Source: Rhabdornis inornatus (lineage: Eukaryota > Chordata > Aves > Passeriformes > Rhabdornithidae). From it: a stretch of 64,000 nt of DNA. The position numbers and the translations under genes were made by a program. Numbering within the stretch: the first letter of the stretch is position 1; the number at the start of each line of letters is the position of its first letter. The notes under the pieces were generated by a model. That model was not told the DNA's origin and searched no databases. It saw only the letters and a list, made by a program, of their open reading frames with translations. Where the stretch lies: positions 62,001-126,000 of the forward strand of contig VWZS01002237.1 in NCBI GenBank assembly GCA_013397075.1, read 5' to 3'. This document shows, in pieces, positions 1 to 14,564 of this stretch.

Positions 1-3000
1 TGGAAGAAGGGATCTGTTTTGACTCTGCATTAGACGGGCTTGGCATTGCAGTAATTTTTCTCAATTGCTGGAAACCATAGAGTGGTTTCCCAGGGATTTG
101 TGTGATACCTGGTCGATTGACTGTGATATCTGGCAAACACACAAGCACTCATTGAAAAAAAAGAATCATTTTAAGGTCAGTTATCTTTCTGGATTCTCTA
201 CTGTCTAATACAATATGAAGTCTTATATCCAGCATTCCCTTAGATACTTACCAGGTACCTTTCCTCTGTCTGTCTGCTTATTTTTCAGGACCTGTGACTA
301 TTTTAATTTGTACTTCTATGCATAATCAGTCCATGTGTTAAAAAACTGTGAATGTGTAGTATGGGAAGGGGGAAGAGACTGTCAAATCATTTTTAAAAAG
401 TCCAGCTCCTGAGGCATAATGTCAAATGTCCTAAATGTCTTAGCTGCAGCTCAGATTTTTTTCTTTTTCCGTACTGCCATTCTGCTGATGTAGGAAAAGG
501 CAATTGTATTACTTTCCTGATGACTTAAGGTAGTAGTAATTACACATATGATGTTACTAGATTCTCCACATCCTCCATTAGGACAGTTACGATTGACCTA
601 TTGATGACTTCATTAATTCATTTCAGAGGACAAGAGCGTAAATATTACTTTTTTAAGATTTTCCCGTATAGGCTTGACACTCTGAAAGATGTCTTAATGT
701 CTAATTTACAGTTCTTTGAAATCACCAGCTTTTCCAAACTTATTAGTTTCAATGGTTATTAGGAAATAAAAGTCAATTAGCACTTCCAGTATATACCATG
801 AAAAGATATTTCCCCAAGGTGTAAATGTGTTACTTAGTAAGACTGCTAGCCAGTTACATCTTGTCAGTACCCAGAATGTGAAAGCTTTGGATACATCTAA
901 ATAATGAGAAAATCAGTTTACACTTCACATACTGCAATAAGTCAATAAACAAAACTTCCCATTGGAAAGCTGTGAGATACACTGTGCTGTCTCTCCCATT
1001 TAGAGGTGGATGCCATAAAAGATTGTGCAACTTTTACATTCACAAATTGAGAGGATGGAAGGAGTGACTTTCGATGAGTATGTTAGTATTTTCTAACCTT
1101 CATAAAGTGAGATATTTAGTCCCTGGAGAGGAGAAAAACACTACTTTACTGAGTTTGCTAACTAGGCCAGGGAAGGTTGGTTGTTAGCATTAAACTTCTC
1201 ACCGTCTCATCCTTCTGTTGTGTTAGAGGAGACACGTGCTTTCAGCCTGGTTCCTGCTTTCATGCAGTTTTATCATTCCTTCTGACTTCTTGTTCCTTTG
1301 GTGCTTTGGCCATTCTTTTAGATGAAATGAAAAGAGATCAGCTTCTCAGGATAAGTCCTTTGGTCAAGCCAGCAACCTTATGTCTTTGCTTTTAACTCCT
1401 TACTTTAATGTTTGGAAGGACCTTTGCTTTTCTGAAAGGGAATAGTCATTGAGGATGAATCTCCTCTCTCTTTTTAAATTTTTCGTTTTTTTTGTTAAAT
1501 TCTGTCAGGGAGAATAATCTCTTCTCAGTCCATGGAAAAATAGACCCATATGGATTTTCATATCTTGGCAGCTCCACAGCAAACCATTAGAAAAACCTGC
1601 GAAAGGTAACAAGCTCTTAATTAACACTGAGTTAAAAATGGCAAAATAAACCTGCTTTAATTGAGTGACAATCATAGAAGCCAGGATTTAACTTTCGCAG
1701 ATATGAGTCACCATCATGAACAAATGCAAGTGGCAATTGTTATTTAGTTGTCACAAATCGAAAGATGTACAGAGGCAGACAAGATGATATGTTAAAAGGT
1801 CACGTACTCAGAATCAGAGTAAGAAAAATATTGCAGTGGTTAAAAAAAAAGTAGCTGAAAAATATTACAGGAAGTTTTATCTAGGATGTTCTTCTATGTT
1901 TTTGCCTTTTTATGAATTTGTATATGTGACAGAAGAAGCTTGTGATTGTGCATCTCTGTGGATATTTGCTTAAGTGAAATAATAGCTATAGAATATATGC
2001 TTTTTAAATACTTGTACCTAGATAGTTAGGAATGTGGGAGGGTTTAAATTTAAAAATTAAGCATTAGGTGTTCTTCAGAATTATGTAAACTTGCTATTAT
2101 TCAGGCTGACTTACAAAGCTGAGAGATATATTTCACTGATGTGAGAGGATAAATATTAAAAGGCAATATTATAATTCTTATAATGAAGATGATATAACCT
2201 TGGTGTATGCTTAGCTAAGAAAAGTGAATTTCACCTTCATACAGACAGTCTTGTGGAAGACTGTTCCTATAGCTTTGTGGAAGACTGGGTTTTTTGATTG
2301 GATGTTAGCCATCATGAGCAAATGAGTTGTAGTAACTGCCATGTAAAATGTTAAGAAAATATTTAGAGATGGATTCTCCACTACCTTGTCCAGTAATTTC
2401 CATCTGTTCAGCTGTAAAGATGGAAAAATGCTGAAGCTTTTTGTCAAGTTTTCTCACTCCCCTTCTCCATCAGTAGTGGGGTGTGTGAATGGTTGCAGAC
2501 CTACAAAGTCACATTTACAATGCCTGAGCCGTATAGAACAGAAACACTTGGGAACACATTTTTCTCTCCTGCTTATCCGTCTCAATTTGCAGTACTGCTA
2601 CTTAATTCAATTTCATCTATTCCAAATTTACCCTTTATCTTAATATAATTGAATAACATTCTCCTCTGTACTTTTTTTTTAGTAGCCTTCTACCTCTCTT
2701 TTATCCATACATTCAGATGTAGTTAAAAACTAGTAATACTGAATTGCTGCTACTGAATGGGATGTCGCAGCGAAATAGTTCAAGTGTCTTGCTGTGGTGC
2801 CAAGCTTGAACCTTGTCCTGAGCATTTGCTTTAACACCACTCTGTCACTGGGGAACTTGTCCTTTGAGCTAGGAAATAAAAGGCTTCTGAACACAACATC
2901 AGCTGCATCATTTTATTGTGTGCTATCAGCCACAGAAGGTGGCCTAATTTTTTTTTTCTTATCAGTGACAGGGAAATGGTCAAATGGCCTCTTGTTTGTA

Positions 3001-6000
3001 TGAAACATGTTGTATACAAAACTGAAAGCATTTTGCATTTAATATTTGATCAGGGTTTTTAAAAATTCTATAAAAATCTTAACACTTGAGTAATTTTTAT
3101 TCATATAAAGTTCATGGTGTAGTAGAGCTAGTCTCCCCTCACCAGCTGCTGAATCCCTATTAAGATATTTCTCCCACCTTTTAACTATATTTGTCATTGG
3201 AGATTTCCACCAAAATCCATTAAATTCTGGTACTCTGCAAAGTAAATAGCCATGAAAGCACCATGCTTCTTAGCACAAATCCTCAATCCCCCGCTAACAC
3301 CTTATATTACAACTGTCTAATTACCATGCTCTGTAGTAACCTTGTGGGACTTCCATAGGTAATTATAACTCCAGAGCATTTCTGCAATAATCCAGTAAGG
3401 ACCTCTTAAGTAGAAAGAATTATGTGGTACTAATATTTTGGCACCTACGTGTTCTTCACAGTTAATTGTTTCAATTAATATTTGGCAGCAATGAAGAAAT
3501 TCATAGAGGTTCATAAACTGAGGCAATTCTCAGGAAACTTTTAAGGCAAATGAGTTGTAGTTGTGGTCACTTAAAGATGCAAGGCACTTTAGAAAAAATT
3601 AAATTCCTAGTGTGTCAAGGTATTTCAACCTATTTCAGCAGATTTTCATATTACTACTAGGAGAAATGCTTCAATTTGCCCCATTCCTTTAAGAGCACAG
3701 TGTTTGGGTAAATTTTCTTTCCTTGGAGTTTTTACCAAGTCATCATATATGAAAAATACTGTGTGAGTTAAAAAGCATGGTGAGTACACTTTGATACTGT
3801 TCTACAGATATGTCTTTGATGACAGAGAATAGCAGAGACAGCTATTGAGATGTTTCCTTGATTCTGGATGTCTTTATTTCACCTCAGTCTCACCTTCCCT
3901 TTGTTTTTCCTTTCAGTTAGAGATACCACATATTATGCAGCTGTGAGCCCTGTGAGCACATGCTGCTCACACTGGCATTGTGTGCTTCGAACCTCGGCTC
4001 TAAATACTATTTCTTTACTAATTATTCTGATTCGTCACCTCTTTTCAGTCAGTGTCAGGCCAATGGTATTTCTGTAGATTTATGACAGTGTCATCTGTGC
4101 AAGACAATCACTTCATCATTCCTGAAGTACACAAGGATGTAGAAAACAGCTGTGATCCCAAAGGCACATGTCACTCCTCCCTGCTTCCTGCTCCCCCCAG
4201 CCTCTGGGCAGCCCTTCTGTACCCTCACTTTGATGCTTCCTAGGGGATCTTCCACCCCTTTGGAGTGGTCTCAGGCACACACAGTTATTCTGACACCAGG
4301 ATAGAAGCAGCAGCCCAAGAAAGACCAACGAGAGAGAGTGGGCATGTGAGGGGCATGAGGAGGGTAGGCGCATTTCTTCCCATTGTGCCCAGAATTGGTT
4401 TCCTTTCCGTGCTGCCCTTTTCACATTGTCGAGTATGTCTTAGTGTTGGACAGAAAGACCTAATGCTCTCCAAATCTGCATGTCTCATCGTAGGTACCAA
4501 CCTGTTTCATTAGTTAGCTCCCAGTGGGGTAATGACTACAATTTGTTACTTTACTGTCAGTAAGATAATTACTACATTTTATGGTTGTTTGCCATTCCCT
4601 TTTAGTCTTAAAGTCTCAGGGTTTTGCTCATGGTTGTTTTCTGCTTTCTGTTTAATTTTTATTAAATTGTAATATCCTGTAAAATAAGGAGAGGTCTGGA
4701 AGAAGTTATTGGACAGGTTGATTAGAAGGTCACTTATTTTTCTTGCATTAAAAGGGCAGAAGAACAAATGCCATTCCAATTTATCATCATATGTAACCTT
4801 TGATTAAACAATTTTTTGCTATATCAGTGAGACTGGCTTAGGCTTCAGAGTAGATTACTAAAATTAAGAACTTTAACACAAAATAAAAAGTCATTGGTTT
4901 AGATGATTATTAAATTTAAAAGTCCAATTTGGAAGTCACCTTAATTAAATGTAAAATTGAGTCCACTGAACCTCTGTGCATTTTCAAATCAGAGCATGAT
5001 GCTTCCCTAAAATATCATAAATTGCCCCTATTCTGCCTGTTAATTCTGTTGTTTTGCAGCCAAGATTATAAGTTAGGCTTGATTAAAATAAAACGAGCCG
5101 TTTCTTAGAATGTCATCCATGAACCCTGGTCAATACAGTCTTTCCTTAATGGCCTTCTATTACCAAGTTATGAATTTAGTTTAATTTATGTTGCAAAGTT
5201 TCCAAATTGAATGCATTATGACAATCTTAAAACTGTGAGAATAATAGATCTAAATTTATGTTATTTCTCATTTGTACAGCTTTGAGAAGGGACTATATTT
5301 TCCCATTCATATGTCTAAGAGGGTAAAAGCAAGTACATAAGTGAGTAGGTGTGTGCACATGGAGAGCCACATGTAGTTTTGCCATGAAAATAGACAATCA
5401 CCCTGTAAAAATTCTCAGTACATTCTCAGAGAGGTAGTACAAATTCTCTCAGAGAGAAAATACATTACCAAAAGAATCCCTCTATGGTGCCAAATGTTTG
5501 AATAATGTCCATACAAATCGCTATTCTTAGTGAATGGACTGTGGCTTCTGTTTCTTACTGAACAAAAGAAAATTTACTGGCTGCCACACAGTGTGGGTAA
5601 AACTCAGATTTAGTGATGCCAGCAGCAAAGACAGCAGAATTTATATGTTTCCACAGGATAGGATTTTGACAAGCTTTTGTATATTTGTACAGCCCAAAGC
5701 AAGGACACAGTCACTGTCATTGTATTGCTGAATAAGTTCTTCTGGATCACATTTTTTTTCCCTTTGCTTCTTTGTCAATTTTTAATTTTTTAATTTGTAG
5801 TCTTTGGAGATAAACCATTCCTGTTAAATGCTAACTACTTTGATTTTCTCCAAACAAATCTGGAAGATGAATCTGATTCTAGGTGTGAAAAGTTTATAGA
5901 TGTTCTCTGGACCTCCAAGAAATCTTACCTGAAGATAAATGCTTTTTTTAATGTGTGTACAGCTTCTTCTCCTATGACATAGAATCAAAATTTCTGCAAC

Positions 6001-7018
6001 AAATAACAAAGCAGTGCTTTTTGACGTAGCAAAAGTGAGTGTGTGCATTATGCCCACAGAAATGATTTGCCTTCCATGTGAATTTTTATTTCTCTGGGAC
6101 CAAACTTTGAAATTTCCTCATTTTCTTGTAGTTCTGTTTAACAGCAAACAGAGACTATGTACCTGTCATTTCTCAAAGCTGGGGGTGGGGTGGGAGGGTG
6201 CTGGTGAATAGACACACACTGTTGATCCCTTTCATGGATCCATTCTAGTTGTGGTGGTCCTGGGCAGCCTGTACATACAACCCGTGCCAGCTCAGTCACA
6301 AGCCTGAACAGTAGCTCTTCATAGGACTACAAAATGGGTAGACAAACGCCCATTTCTTCCCATGGAAGGCAAACCTCCCTGGATGTATTGACACTGCTAT
6401 GAAGAAAGTCTGTAGAGTCTCCGCTTTGGAGGCAATCCAATGTTTTTGCAAGGGCTAAATGAACTACTCTCTAGACCCAGCTTTGTACAATTTGCTGAGC
6501 TCAATGAACTCTTTTCTTTTCTCCTTTCCTCCTCATACTTCTTTGTTACTTTTAACAATGTGTAGTAGAAAAATTGGCAGTTACTCAATGAAATCACTGT
6601 TCAGCATACACCAAAAGGAAGATTTTTCTTGTGAATTTGCACTTCTAAGAAGATGTCACAGTTTTCAAACGAAGTGGTGAGACTCTGAGTTAATGCTTTT
6701 TGAATAGCTTGAATAAAGGGTTGCCCCTGAGTCTGTAAAACAGAAGCAGTGAGGCACATTACCTCCTGGAGTTCCCTTTGGCCAGTTTGTCTTTGCTCTG
6801 CCCTTACTTGGGTCTTTGTCTGCTGGGCACAATCTTGAGCAAAGTAGTCCTCAGTACAGCTTAGAAATATCAATGGAATGCAGGCTCTGACTGATTTATT
6901 CTTCCTTCTTTTTCCTGGTCTACATTAAAACAGAGTTGGCTCACAGTATTTCTTTGCTCCATCATTACTTTTCTTTGGAGCTTATTCATTTAAACTTCAG
7001 GAGGAAAATGCCACATTT
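1..7018. other. AT-rich non-coding stretch, no gene seen
   Basis: No exon, RNA gene or clear mobile element could be recognised here. Open frames are at most about 100 codons and overlap on both strands. The only compositional break is a GC-richer stretch near 4110-4430, described separately. Runs of A and T of 8-10 nt are frequent but do not form a long microsatellite. Very old, degraded repeats could be present below what can be recognised by eye. Confidence 0.6.
4110..4430. other. GC-richer island of unknown nature
   Basis: This stretch is visibly richer in G and C than its flanks, with C-rich blocks (around 4175-4215 and 4250-4262). Several overlapping open frames on both strands (for example 4116-4424 minus and 4265-4513 plus) are explained by the lack of stop codons in GC-rich DNA. 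None resembles a known protein. It could be an old repeat fragment, a regulatory element or chance variation. Confidence 0.3.
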
Positions 7019-7090
7019 GCTTTTTTTTCCCTGTTTTTTTTTTTTTTTGTTTGTTGGTTGGTTGGTTGGTTTGGTTTGGTTTGGTTTTTA
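7019..7090. repeat. T-tract followed by (TTGG)n/(TTTGG)n low-complexity repeat
   Basis: A run of T8, then a T15 run at 7034-7048, is followed by TTGG units that change to TTTGG units and end in a short T run near 7088. On the minus strand this reads as AACC/AAACC units followed by an A-tract, the same order-independent composition as the tract at 40364-40470. A small plus-strand open frame across it is a by-product. Confidence 0.85.
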
Positions 7091-10000
7091 ATTCTGTTAT
7101 TGCTGGTAACATACCATTTCTATCACAATTATATGTGGCTACCAGAAAAGAACCTGTTTATTGGTTGTATTATGCAAAAAGCATAATTAATGAAGCAAAG
7201 CGAAGTGACACAGGTGACATTTGTTCTCCTCAAGATTAAGTGGACTTTGTGAAAAACATGTAGAGGATGTAAGAGAACAAAGGAATGAGAAAAAACGTAG
7301 GTAGGATTTTGCATGTGTGCTAAAAGGGAGATATTCAGCAATATGCAACATGGCCTTTCTTTTCTAATTGCCATTCCCCCCCACCCCAGTATCTGAAGTG
7401 TGTATGTATTTTCTTCAGTAGAATAAATGAGGAACATGGGTGTCCATTGACTGTAATCTTCATTAAAGTTATGGAAACCTTTTTGTATAGAAATACCAAA
7501 TCCATAGTGCTATAATTTGTTTTGTACCATTGATATCGGAATGAAATCTGTCATTTTAAAACCAATTTGATGCTATTAAGGAGGTATTTCCAAGGCACCA
7601 TTATAATCTACACCCATGATCCTTACCTCAGCAAAGCATTGACCATTAGAGATGAGTTGATCCATTTTTGCTTCTGATACTGTGAAATTAAAATGTGACA
7701 ACCAACAACATGAAATATTTATGGCTAGTAAAAACTAGGAAAAGAAGAGAGATCACGTTAACAGGTGATCGTAAAGATGTACTTTCTGGGAACATTGTAT
7801 CTTTTCCCAAAAGAGCATGCTGGTAACACTAGCATAAATTACAGCAAAATTTGCATAAATAGTTCTATATTTTGTTAAGATCCTCAACAGGATGGTGTTC
7901 CATCGGTTCTGCCTAAGTACATACTTCTGCTATTTCCTTTCGTTAAAAAATAAGTTGCCATAACAACTTCATGCAAATTTCATGTGACTTATATAGAATG
8001 CTATTTTTAGAAGCAGTTAGAATTTTGTTTGCTTTAAACTGAAAAAATATTTTTATATAGATAGCACTTTTGTCTTAATCTCTTCTACTTTCCTTGATAA
8101 AAGAGCCCTGCATTTTGTCTCCTTCAATAAGCTGAAGAAATAAAACTGTCTAAAACCCAAAGAGTTATTCCCCAAATCACAGTTGAATTAAGCAATCATA
8201 TTTCCCAGATTAAAAAATCGTCTTCATGGCCTTTGAAAGGTCTGAACATTGATTTGTTGAATCAAAAATAGTGAATGAAGAAGTTAGGTTGTTCCTCTCT
8301 ATTACTGCTAAATGATTAGGTTAGATTATCATCAAACATACCCACCTAGCACTAACGAGCCACCTTTTTGTGTGGCTTAGCAGAAAGTCTCTAAGTGAAA
8401 CAAGTATCAAGAACCCTTAAAGTATTCAAGGAATTGAGGTATTAAAATATTAAATTATGGGTTGTAGCTGAATTTGGTGCAATGTTTTTGATTTAGATTC
8501 AGAAAAAAAAAAAGTGCTTTTTGGAAGACTATCTGCTGCGTGTCCTATTTTTGCGCATCCTAGGATAATTTAGCACTTGGTTATGTGCTTAGAAAGAGAC
8601 CAAAAAAAGGAAAGGGTGAAGTGGCTGTTGTAATTTTGTATCATTATTAATTTTTTAAAATATGTTTATTGTTGTTGTTGCTCTTGTTTTTTGAGGCTAA
8701 ACATTCTGGTGTACTGTATCGGTCTCCATCAGGTGAATTCAATTTTCATAGCTTCCAATATTTGAGGTACAGGATTTGTTTCCAGGTTCATGATAATTGT
8801 GCCCCTGTGCTATAGCAGAAAATACAGTAGAGGCTTATCTTTGAACTTCTGATAACTGTCCAAGTGGAAAGTTTGGCAGTTTGTTGTCCTGAATATATTA
8901 CTTGAGTTTTTGTCATAGCTAACAATAAACGAATGAACTTTGCAAAGTTCACTCTGGTTTTGGTTCTTTTATATATTTTTCTTTGATATGTATGATTTGC
9001 TGTATAAACTGCTATTTTACTTGCTTAATGCATTAGTGATGCTTTTATCTGCTTAATGTTTTGATGCCTTCACTACCTTTGTTTTTATCTTGTTCTACTA
9101 CTTGTCTTTTACATACCATTTTCCTTTTGCCAAGAAATAGGATCTGTTTTCTCTGGGTGTATTTTTATTTGACTTCTAAGTATAACATGCTATAATCCAA
9201 GAAAATGAATGTTAAAAAACAAATTGCAATTTGTCATAATTAATGTATTTTGTTTTTTTAAAGTAGGAAAAAAATTAATCTCTATATTTGTGGTGTGTCA
9301 CACCATTGATTTTTCAAAGCAAAACCCACTGAAATCAATTGGGGGTGCTGCATATAAATCCATGGCACACTATGGTTCTTTATTTATGGGTTTTAGTTAA
9401 AAGGGAAAAGACATTGGAAATCTCAATACAACTCTATGGAGGGCTTTAAGATTTTTATTTTTTTAAAGTTCCTCTCTTTGTATGATTCCATCAAAATGCC
9501 AAAACAAAATGTTTATCTAGACATGCAAACCAGATGTGGAAAGTAGATAAATGTAATAAATTAAAGAGCTTACGGCATCATTCAAGTGATTGAAAGGATT
9601 CAGCACCACCTCTTCCCTTCTCCATATCCCCACTCCACATTATTCTTATCTGCAGGATTAGACTCCTTATTAGGTCTTCTGATAAGTGTCCTGCTTTCTG
9701 AGACTCAATTCTCAGGGCACAAGGCCGAAGTATTGTGCCTGTGGGTCCATATGTTATATCACATACTAAATCCTCTTCCTAAGAAGAGGATTCAGGTTGC
9801 AGTAAAGATTGAGCACAACCTTTGAGAAGCAAGGCATGGAACTTCATTTTAAACTCAGTGTCATGTTTAGATATTGAAGTGTGTGCACTGCAGTAAGCTT
9901 AAAACACCACTTAATTGCTACAAATCAGTCCCTTATCTATGGAAACAAATAAGACCATGTTTTCAGTAAAATTAGCACATAAAACAGTCATGTGAGATCC

Positions 10001-10138
10001 CAAGGGAAATGAGATATATTGAATAAACTGCTTTTTAAATGTAATTATAAATAGCAGTTCACTTGTGGATTTCAGTGGGTTTTGTTGTCTTGTGGGGTTT
10101 TGTTGTTTCTGTTTTTGTTTTGGTTCAGAGTTTTTTTT
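7091..10138. other. AT-rich non-coding stretch, no gene seen
   Basis: No gene-like signal. A short motif related to a degraded sauropsid-type repeat (CACTGAAATCAATTGGGGG) lies at about 9328-9346, and a similar fragment with ACTCTATGGAGGG lies near 9431. A GTTG-rich stretch occurs around 8670-8690. The remainder is unremarkable. Confidence 0.55.
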
Positions 10139-10211
10139 TCACTGATGTGCAGAATTTTCCACATGAGCACTAGAATCTGTTGCAGGTATTTAGGTCACCC
10201 ATTGAGTTCAC
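10139..10211 (+). repeat. First copy of an unnamed ~75 bp repeated segment
   Basis: Starting at TTCACTGAT and ending at a TTCAC, this segment aligns along its whole length with 10619-10692 in the same orientation. Shared landmarks are CTGTTGCAG in the middle and AGGTCACCC near the 3' end. Flanks on either side do not align. The family is not recognised; strand is given relative to the pair only. Confidence 0.5.
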
Positions 10212-10618
10212 TGCAGTCAGAGGACTAAGGTCACTTCTTAAAGATAAAATATCTCCTCACAGCCTGGAGGTCTCAGCTGTGACCAGGGGTCAGCTTATAG
10301 GTGAGTGGTAGATATTTAACTTGGAGAAAAATGGATGGAAATTTCCAGTTCTGTACAAACATAATCCCCAAAAAAAACAGAGGCCATCAGGAGGTGGCCA
10401 GTATCAGCACACCAGAGAAAGTTTATGCTTTCTTTTTCTAGGGCTGCACATTCAAAGGTACAAACAGGCATCTGTACTCATTTATACGCACACACATTGT
10501 CATACTTTTTCTCAGCCATGTGTGTTGTGTCTATATGAATTTGTATGTAGCTAATATGAATAAATTACAAATGGTGCTACTTTCTGCCAGTTTGGACGCC
10601 ACTACGTAGGGCATGTGT

Positions 10619-10692
10619 TCACTGATAAGTAGAGTTCTCCAGACGAGCTCTTGATACTGTTGCAGTCTATTGAGGTCACCCCTTTGACCTCA
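10619..10692 (+). repeat. Second copy of an unnamed ~75 bp repeated segment
   Basis: This is the partner of 10139-10211, about 480 bp downstream in the same orientation. Start (TTCACTGAT), centre (CTGTTGCAG) and end (AGGTCACCCCTTTGACCTCAC) are shared, with scattered substitutions. It may be a local duplication or two pieces of the same old interspersed repeat. Confidence 0.5.
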
Positions 10693-13600
10693 CATCCCTC
10701 ACCTATATGTTTTGGTCCATTAGTTACAGAGAAGATTTCCCTTCATTTCTGTGCAGAATAAGACTCTGTACCATCCATGGATTTCAATCAGCAGTTGTAC
10801 AGTAGTAGGGTGATCCAATCAATAATTCTACAGAAATTTAACTCATTGTTCAGAGATGAAAGCATTTAGTTTTATGGTGATTAAGTTTCTGTTAGGTCAC
10901 TGCTACTGTAACTGAAAGAAAACAAGTGCAAGTTATCTCTAGTTAGAACCAAGTTAGTTCCAGTGACTTTTTTTTATCAACAATAAATTTGCTAGTGTAT
11001 CTTCTTCCATTTCAAAAGGGCAATAATAATTTAATCACAATCATATCATGCCAGTATAAGCCGGGGAAATAAGGTTGATTTGTTAATATGTTGCAGTTTG
11101 CATTACTTTTGTGACATGGTCTTTTACAGTAGAGAGAGAGTCTATTGAATTGATCATTAAGTTAAACCAAATAATAATAATTTTCTACCAGAAATAATAT
11201 TTCTTCTCAGATGAAATTTTTTCTTCCAGGTTGTAACCTGGAGCTGCATTTTGTTTTCCACATGTCACATTATACAGACTTGTCAACAGAGATTTTGTAA
11301 AGGGAAACTAACACCAAATAGTTCTATCAGAAATTTATGGTTTAAAAGTATCGTGAATGTCTGGGTTTTTTGAATCTAATCCAATCCTTCTTATAAATAT
11401 GTTAAAGATGGTCCAGGTACCACATGACTTCTTAGCATCACCAGCAGCAGCTATACCACATCTGAAGTATTAGTATTTCCTTACTTAACTGAGTTTAAGA
11501 GTTTAAACTTAACACTATTTTTGCACTCATAATCAAATAGAATGAGTGCAGGGTTTTATTTGGAGGTAAACATTTAAACAAAGGATAAGCAATCCACCAG
11601 AACTGTGAATAATGAGGAAAGAAAATGAAAAAGTTCATAATAATTAAAATTTTTTGGAAACAAAAGCAGCACTATTTGGAAAATTGAACACTCAATTGAG
11701 AGAGCTGTTCAGGAAAAATCTATAACTAAACTGGATTGATTTTGGAAATTGGATTTCATAGCTCTCTTTGTTCTCTCAATTGAAGAATGGTCATGTTTAC
11801 TTAATAAATACTTGCTTCTCCCCTTCTGTTTAAAGCTATAAAATAAAAAGTTGTTTGAATGGAAAAGTGAGTAAGTAATGTCGATTTGTGGGTCAGCATT
11901 CTGTTTCACCTGTATGAGAAGCTAAGTAATTTTTTATTTGCTGCACAACTTTTATTCCTGGAAAACACCCTTCATTCTCTAGACCTAAAATTCTAGCTGT
12001 TTTATGGGGTGAATTCCTTCCTATTGATATATGTTTGAGGGTTTCTTTGAAGGCAAAACTTCACTTTCTGAATGGAAAAGCAGTTTTAGGTTCAGAAAAT
12101 ACAGACCAGCTTGGGTTTTGTCACCTTGTGGTACGTCTGACTTCAATAGGGGGTAAGATGGACATGTGTGCCATCATAACTCATAAATTCTGTCATTCAG
12201 GTATTCCTGGCAGTATGCAGTAATGAAAAATGTCCAAGAAGTAATAGTGGAGGAAGTTCTTCTCAAAATTCTGCAGTAGGCTGTCTATAATGGATCATTT
12301 CCAAGAGGATTTGAGATTAATATGACTTTTTCTTTTACTCTTACACAGATGAGATGTCTCATCATGCTCAGCCCTTTCTAATACATGGGCCATACTACAA
12401 GATTTAATTTATTTATTGTGTAGGTGATTTCCATGTCCTTTTATTTATCCTTTAGGCGAGGTAGCTGACTACACAGCAGCCCCTGCTGTTTGGAAGGGAC
12501 ATGAATGGATGTGTGAAACTGAGCTTATTTGGCATAAGAAATTGAGTCAGTCAGAGCAACTTCAACATGGCTTAATAAAAGAGAAGTAAATCTGTGTGAA
12601 AAAAAAAAAATCTTCTAGGAAATATATATAATAAATCTTGTTGCATCTTGTTTAATTTGGGGAGATTGGTCACTGTCCTGGAAAGGTCTGATAAAGCAGG
12701 TACAATTCACTGCTTTTATATTCAAATTGCTTTTTAAATCTCTAGATGAATGCTGGAAACACTTTACCTACAAAGTTTCTTGAAATTACTGCTGTATTTA
12801 AAAGGTATAGCCTCAAACAACCCTTCAAGATTCATTATTTTTTATGATTTTTCATCTTTGAATTATCCAGCACCTAACACCAGGGGTTAATGGTTCTTTA
12901 AAATGACAGATTGGAATTTTCTAACATGGATATCAGGATACATTTTTGCCACACTGAAGAGTCTAAAGATCAAATTTTCTACATTTATTATAATTTTTTT
13001 TTTTCTTGTTGATAGAACTAGGGAAGTTATTAGTACTCTCAGGGAGTATAGACTTCTTCTGCACAGAGCTACTCAGTTTTTCCCCTTTCCTTTTTAAAGT
13101 CACTAACACTTTTGAGGTGTTCCAGATATTGCAATGTACTGATTTTAGAAAATGACTGAGTATTTAATAGAGCCCATTTAATTCACTTGAAAGATTCATT
13201 AGCTTTAACTTTTTCTATTCCATGGATACGATATAATCATGCTGCAAATACATCAAACCCTTTCTGCTCGTTTTTCACACTGCCACCATATATGTCAATT
13301 CAAACAGAGAGGAAGCAGCCCAATTCCTGTTTTATTCTTTTAAATCCATTTATAAATCAGTTTGCTCTCTGTCCATTATGGAACTTTTGTTTAATGGTTT
13401 ATGGCAATTTTTCAAAGAGTCCATAAGTTTCAGCCTCATCAAATACTTAAAATCATACTTTTCGTTGACGAAAACCCCCATGATTATTTATTGACTAGGT
13501 TCATTATCTCTTTTAATGTTTTATTACATTAGTAGGATTCTTTCCCCTGATGGCACATTTCTGTCCTGATGATGCTAGTTATTCTGTAGCTAATTAACAA

Positions 13601-14564
13601 AAAGTTGTTCATCTGGTAAAAAAAGAAGCAGACATGTTATTAATATTCTCCTTAGTAAACTGTCCTAAATAATTAATGCAAATAGACTTCCAGCGTTGTG
13701 AATTTTGATGAGAAGTTACTCTCAAAGATTAATTATTTGGTTTAGATATTTTCCCTGCTAATCCACAGGTCTTTGTGTTGATTCATGTAAATCTGATTTT
13801 GCCTTAGTCTGCTGAGGAGGAGGGGAACACAAAATTTAAGTTTTTTAATTTAAGTGAATGCCAAGAAAGTACAGCAGAAAGCTAGATTGAGTTAAAACTC
13901 TTCTGCAAAGCTCTAAGGCATAGAGTTTGAATGTGTAATAGAACATGAATCTGCAGTGCTGGGAATTCTCACAGCAAGTACAGTTTCCTTACATTACTGT
14001 AATATTTGAGTTCCAGCTTTATGTTTGCTTAAAGGAAACTCAGTGCAAACACAAAATAAAGGACTGTGAAGGATTTACAAAAGAGATCACGTTTTCCCCT
14101 TTTAAAGCAATCTCTTGGGAGGGGAGGAGGAAAAAAGAGTGCATTTTTGTGGGATGATGCATTCCATCTTTTCATCCATATAGTTTGTGGAATTGTTCCA
14201 GCTTCTCTGGTGTTGCACAAAAGCACACAATAATACACTTGTGCAGCTCTGGGGTCTGAGAAGAAAATGAACCCTGCTGATGCCAGCACCCTATCAAGCA
14301 GCATATCCTGGAAGCTCAACATTGCACATTCACTTCACTTCCTTCCTGGGCATTCAGGCGCAAGTGAACTCCAAACAAATGCCATCAGTCGAGTCCAAAG
14401 TGTTGTAAAAGGCTTAATATAAATTCCTTGTGTCTGATGCTGTGATTCAGTTGAACTCTGGGAATTTATATGTATATTCTGCTGCCATTTTTTTTCCTCC
14501 TTTCACTGAAGATGGGGGCACAGGGTTATTTTCCATATGCCTGTATTCAGCTCTCATCTCTTTT
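10693..14564. other. AT-rich non-coding stretch, no gene seen
   Basis: No supported gene. A fragment with the motif GACTTCAATAGGGGG at about 12139-12153 resembles the recurrent old motif also seen near 9330. An A11 run occurs at about 12600, and a T-rich block near 12993-13002. Open frames such as 13945-14157 and the antisense 14029-14322 overlap each other and have no recognisable domain. Confidence 0.55.

Noticed and set aside
4116..4513. Overlapping frames of 71-102 codons
   Set aside because: They occupy three frames on both strands in GC-richer DNA with few stops. No domain or splice support is seen.
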